Origin: JAENVT01 sp963773085
GTDB taxonomy: Bacteria; Actinomycetota; Acidimicrobiia; Acidimicrobiales; Ilumatobacteraceae
Assembly (NCBI GenBank): GCA_963773085.1
Contig: CAVYZS010000002.1
Location: forward strand, 1-64,000
Reading direction: 5' to 3'
DNA: 64,000 nt
Below, one piece after another: positions 62,701 through 64,000 of the stretch. Within the stretch, counting starts at the first letter, position 1, and each line of letters starts with the position of its first letter. The notes under the pieces are model-generated. The model ran no database searches and was not told where the DNA came from. It was given only the letters and a program-made list of their open reading frames with translations. The position numbers were made by a program, and so were the translations under genes.

Positions 62701-63403
62701 GTACTTCGTCGCTGCGGAGGACAAATGGGGCCAGGCCAACGGTCTTGTGCTGCTGCTGCCGCACGGCTTCGAGGGTCAGGGTCCCGAGCACTCGTCGGCG
62801 CGCATCGAACGCTTCTTGCAGTTGTGTGCAGAAGACAACATCCAAGTGTGCAATGCGACCACGGCGGCGCAGTACTTCCACTTGCTACGTAGGCAGGTGC
62901 GCCGTGATGTTCGCAAGCCCCTCGTGCTGTTCACTCCTAAGGCGCCGCTGCGCATGAAGGAGAGCAGATCTCCCATCGACGATCTGACAACCGGTTCTTT
63001 CGAGGAGGTTCTCGACGATCGACGTGTCGTCGATGGCGACTCCGTTCGACGGGTGGTGTTCTGCAGTGGCAAGGTCGCCTGGGACGCGATCGCCGACCGG
63101 GATCGCCGTGAGGCCCCGGTAGCCATCGCACGCGTCGAGCAGCTCTATCCCTTCCCGAACGATCGGCTGCTCGAGGTGCTTCAGCGTTATCCGAACGCCC
63201 GCGAGGTCGTGTGGTTGCAGGAGGAGCCCGACAACATGGGCCCATGGCACTTCGTCGAGGCTCGTACCTGGCGATGGAAAGAGCGCGGCTACGACCTGCG
63301 GTGCGTGAGTCGTATCGGCAGCGGCAGCCCGGCGACGGGCACGAAGGCGATTCACGATCAAGAACTCGCCGATCTGATGGACGAGACCTTCGCCGGTCTC
63401 TAG
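59792..63403 (+). CDS. kgd: Multifunctional 2-oxoglutarate metabolism enzyme (fused E2/E1)
   Basis: A 1203-residue Kgd/OdhA of the TCA cycle. Order: a short E1 N-terminal segment (NSWLVEEMYEQFISDPGSV), a variable Ala-rich linker, a succinyltransferase-like domain at about 95-335 (MGLAVDVDKGDGMRTLVVPV; TYDHRIIQGAESG), then the E1 part from about 345: thiamine-diphosphate region LHGDAAFAGQGVVAECLAMS, IINNQIGFTTSP, and the C-terminal GLVLLLPHGFEGQGPEHSSA. No lipoyl domain is present, as in mycobacteria and corynebacteria, where E1/E2 fusions work with a separate lipoylated E2. It converts 2-oxoglutarate to succinyl-CoA or succinate semialdehyde. GarA-type control is known in relatives. Frame intact. 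Confidence 0.95.
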   Translation: MTATDSAGPGFGANSWLVEEMYEQFISDPGSVSETWREFFSDYKPAITPIAATPATATQTAVAPEALQSSGAESGVVRPVDPLAEDPGEPIRGAGAAIAANMERSLSVPTATSFRDIPAKLLEVNRKVINGYRSRSGQGKVSFTHLIGYAVVRAISDAVPNMSNTFIAGSDGKPRIIRNPSVNMGLAVDVDKGDGMRTLVVPVLRNADTLDFSGFLAAYEDLIRKVRSNKLAVSDFQGATITLTNPGTIGTVQSVPRLMPGQGVIVGVGTIDYPAEFQGADERALGSLGVSKIVTITSTYDHRIIQGAESGMFLKRVHELLLGEHGFYEDVFKSLGVPYEAVKWRVDLSPIDSEEAMLHKQMQIATLIRVHRVRGHLIADLDPLRWKEPDLPVELDPATYGLTIWDLDREFLTGGVGGYEKMKLGDLLGVLRDAYCRTIGIEYMHIQDFAEQRWIQSKVEGVQPVVAKERKQRIVERLNAAEAFEKFLATKYVGTKRFGLEGAESAIPILDQILSMAADAGLDSAAIGMAHRGRLSVLANVIGKSYDQIFKEFEGHIDPTSVQGSGDVKYHLGANGKYESPSGADIRVELAANPSHLETVDPIVLGMMRAAQDRIEPPGSFPTLPILLHGDAAFAGQGVVAECLAMSDIKGYRVGGTIHLIINNQIGFTTSPQFARSSLYCSDVAKTVQAPILHVNGDDPEACVRVAQLAFEYRETFHKDVVIDMVCYRRFGHNEGDDPSYTQPLMYKAIAERRSVRKLYVEALVKRGELTVEEAEGALADFQSKLQVALDQTRAHAPEVIKAGKRPKPIGVRPHVPTGVDRVQLDTIFDHLTAYPADFTPHPKLIRQFEARSKTYHELGEVEWATAEALAIGSLVLEGTPVRLAGEDSRRGTFSQRHAALIDYENENDWIPLNTLPGSSARFWVYDSLLSEYAALGYEYGYAHANHEALVMWEAQFGDFVNGAQVIIDQYFVAAEDKWGQANGLVLLLPHGFEGQGPEHSSARIERFLQLCAEDNIQVCNATTAAQYFHLLRRQVRRDVRKPLVLFTPKAPLRMKESRSPIDDLTTGSFEEVLDDRRVVDGDSVRRVVFCSGKVAWDAIADRDRREAPVAIARVEQLYPFPNDRLLEVLQRYPNAREVVWLQEEPDNMGPWHFVEARTWRWKERGYDLRCVSRIGSGSPATGTKAIHDQELADLMDETFAGL

Positions 63404-64000
63404 GCGGCGTCTCGTTTGGGTGGGCCGGTGGTCATGATGGTTCCGTCGGGGAGTTGGATGGTCAGTTGTCGGTCGGGGGTGAGGGTCAGGTGCCAGTCGT
63501 CGTTGTGGATGTTGTGGTGGTGTTGTTCGCAGACCGGGAGGAAGTTGTCGAGATCTGATGGTCCGCCGTGGTGCCACCAGATGACGTGGTGCAGTTTGGT
63601 GCGGCTGTACCGCACCCGACATCCCGGGATCGCACAGGTCGTATAGACGGCGCCGAGAGCGCGTCGTTGGGCACGATTGGCAACTCGTGATGTGCGGCCG
63701 AGGTCGAGTTGGCCGGGGGCGTCGATGATCACCCCGTTGCGGACCACGACGGTGTGCACGGTGGCGGTCTGGTAGAGATCGGCGAGGACCTGTCGGGGGA
63801 GTTCGACGGGTAACCCCCAGTCGATGACCGGTTCCGCGCTGGCGGTGGTGTGATCGACGACAACGACGATCTCGGGTCGACCCAAGCGGACCCCGCCACC
63901 ATCCAAGAGGGCGAGCAGGGCGTGGGCGCGTAGGTAGGACTGTTTCTCGAACAGGTCCGTGGGGCAGCCGTCGGGTTGTCGATCGTGGAACAGGGCTTGG
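63400..64000 (-). CDS. 13E12/DUF222-family HNH endonuclease (N-terminus cut by window edge)
   Basis: The reverse strand reads open from the right edge to the stop at 63400 (200 codons seen). The HNH core is complete: CAIPGCRVRYSRTKLHHVIW and then HHGGPSDLDNFLPVCEQHHH, a typical zinc-linked HNH with paired CxxC positions. A preceding RRALGAVYTT helix and the VADLYQ/DLG stretch resemble the DUF222 proteins repeated across mycobacterial genomes, some in mobile or prophage contexts. The stop overlaps the kgd stop by 4 nt, convergently. No function can be set; DNA cleavage is likely. Confidence 0.85.
   Translation of the reverse strand, partial: QALFHDRQPDGCPTDLFEKQSYLRAHALLALLDGGGVRLGRPEIVVVVDHTTASAEPVIDWGLPVELPRQVLADLYQTATVHTVVVRNGVIIDAPGQLDLGRTSRVANRAQRRALGAVYTTCAIPGCRVRYSRTKLHHVIWWHHGGPSDLDNFLPVCEQHHHNIHNDDWHLTLTPDRQLTIQLPDGTIMTTGPPKRDAA

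Overview
The window comes from a high-GC actinobacterium. Supporting signs are the whiG–LytM-like–rpsB–tsf–pyrH–frr–cdsA–dxr–rseP–ispG order, the Mec/CysM–murI–rph–rdgB neighbourhood known from mycobacteria, a NucS mismatch endonuclease, F420-type oxidoreductases, a fused E2/E1 2-oxoglutarate enzyme (Kgd) and a 13E12-type HNH endonuclease. I infer a free-living member of the Acidimicrobiia (Ilumatobacter-like), but no rRNA is present to prove it. Many genes lack a Shine-Dalgarno site and instead have a TANNNT -10 hexamer 6-10 nt before the start codon, so leaderless mRNAs look common. I used this rule to choose several starts.

Layout. 1-10 kb is an accessory region: an HxlR regulator (cut by the left edge) divergent from a flavoenzyme, two coupled alpha/beta hydrolases, a tandem-HD/LuxR regulator, an ArsR–AHSA1 pair, a truncated SRPBCC protein, ssrA (tmRNA), and an AhpD-like–DUF5996–ZnF-UBP operon. 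Many genes here carry single-base frameshifts. 10-18.5 kb holds an F420-type enzyme, an M14 lipoprotein, smpB, Mec and CysM (without CysO), a secreted sortase, an EamA permease, murI, rph and rdgB. 18.4-27.4 kb holds an LLM oxidoreductase, tRNA-Leu, a glycerol operon, DUF2461, vapBC, a HerA-like ATPase and a SufR-like regulator. 27.4-31.5 kb has two adjacent fold-type II PLP enzymes, a carbonic anhydrase and ClpP. 32-36.5 kb has comM, dprA, xerC and whiG.

36.5-46 kb is the translation/isoprenoid/lipid block: a degenerate LytM protein, rpsB with a long acidic tail, tsf, pyrH, frr, cdsA, dxr, rseP, ispG and a nucleoside phosphorylase. 46-52 kb has manA, a TrpB2-type synthase behind a tandem-repeat leader, nucS, a methyltransferase and a UbiB kinase. 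52-64 kb has a phosphohistidine-swivel protein, a membrane protein with a duplicated His/Cys domain, CysQ, EttA, a PuuD-like membrane protein, a cupredoxin lipoprotein, kgd, and an HNH endonuclease cut by the right edge.

Two themes run through the window. First, ten single-base frame breaks (eight +1, two -1) plus one in-frame TGA interrupt otherwise well-conserved genes; this looks more like consensus sequencing error than decay, though both are possible. Second, the genome is compact: most convergent neighbours are separated by 0-8 nt or overlap, with few recognisable terminators.
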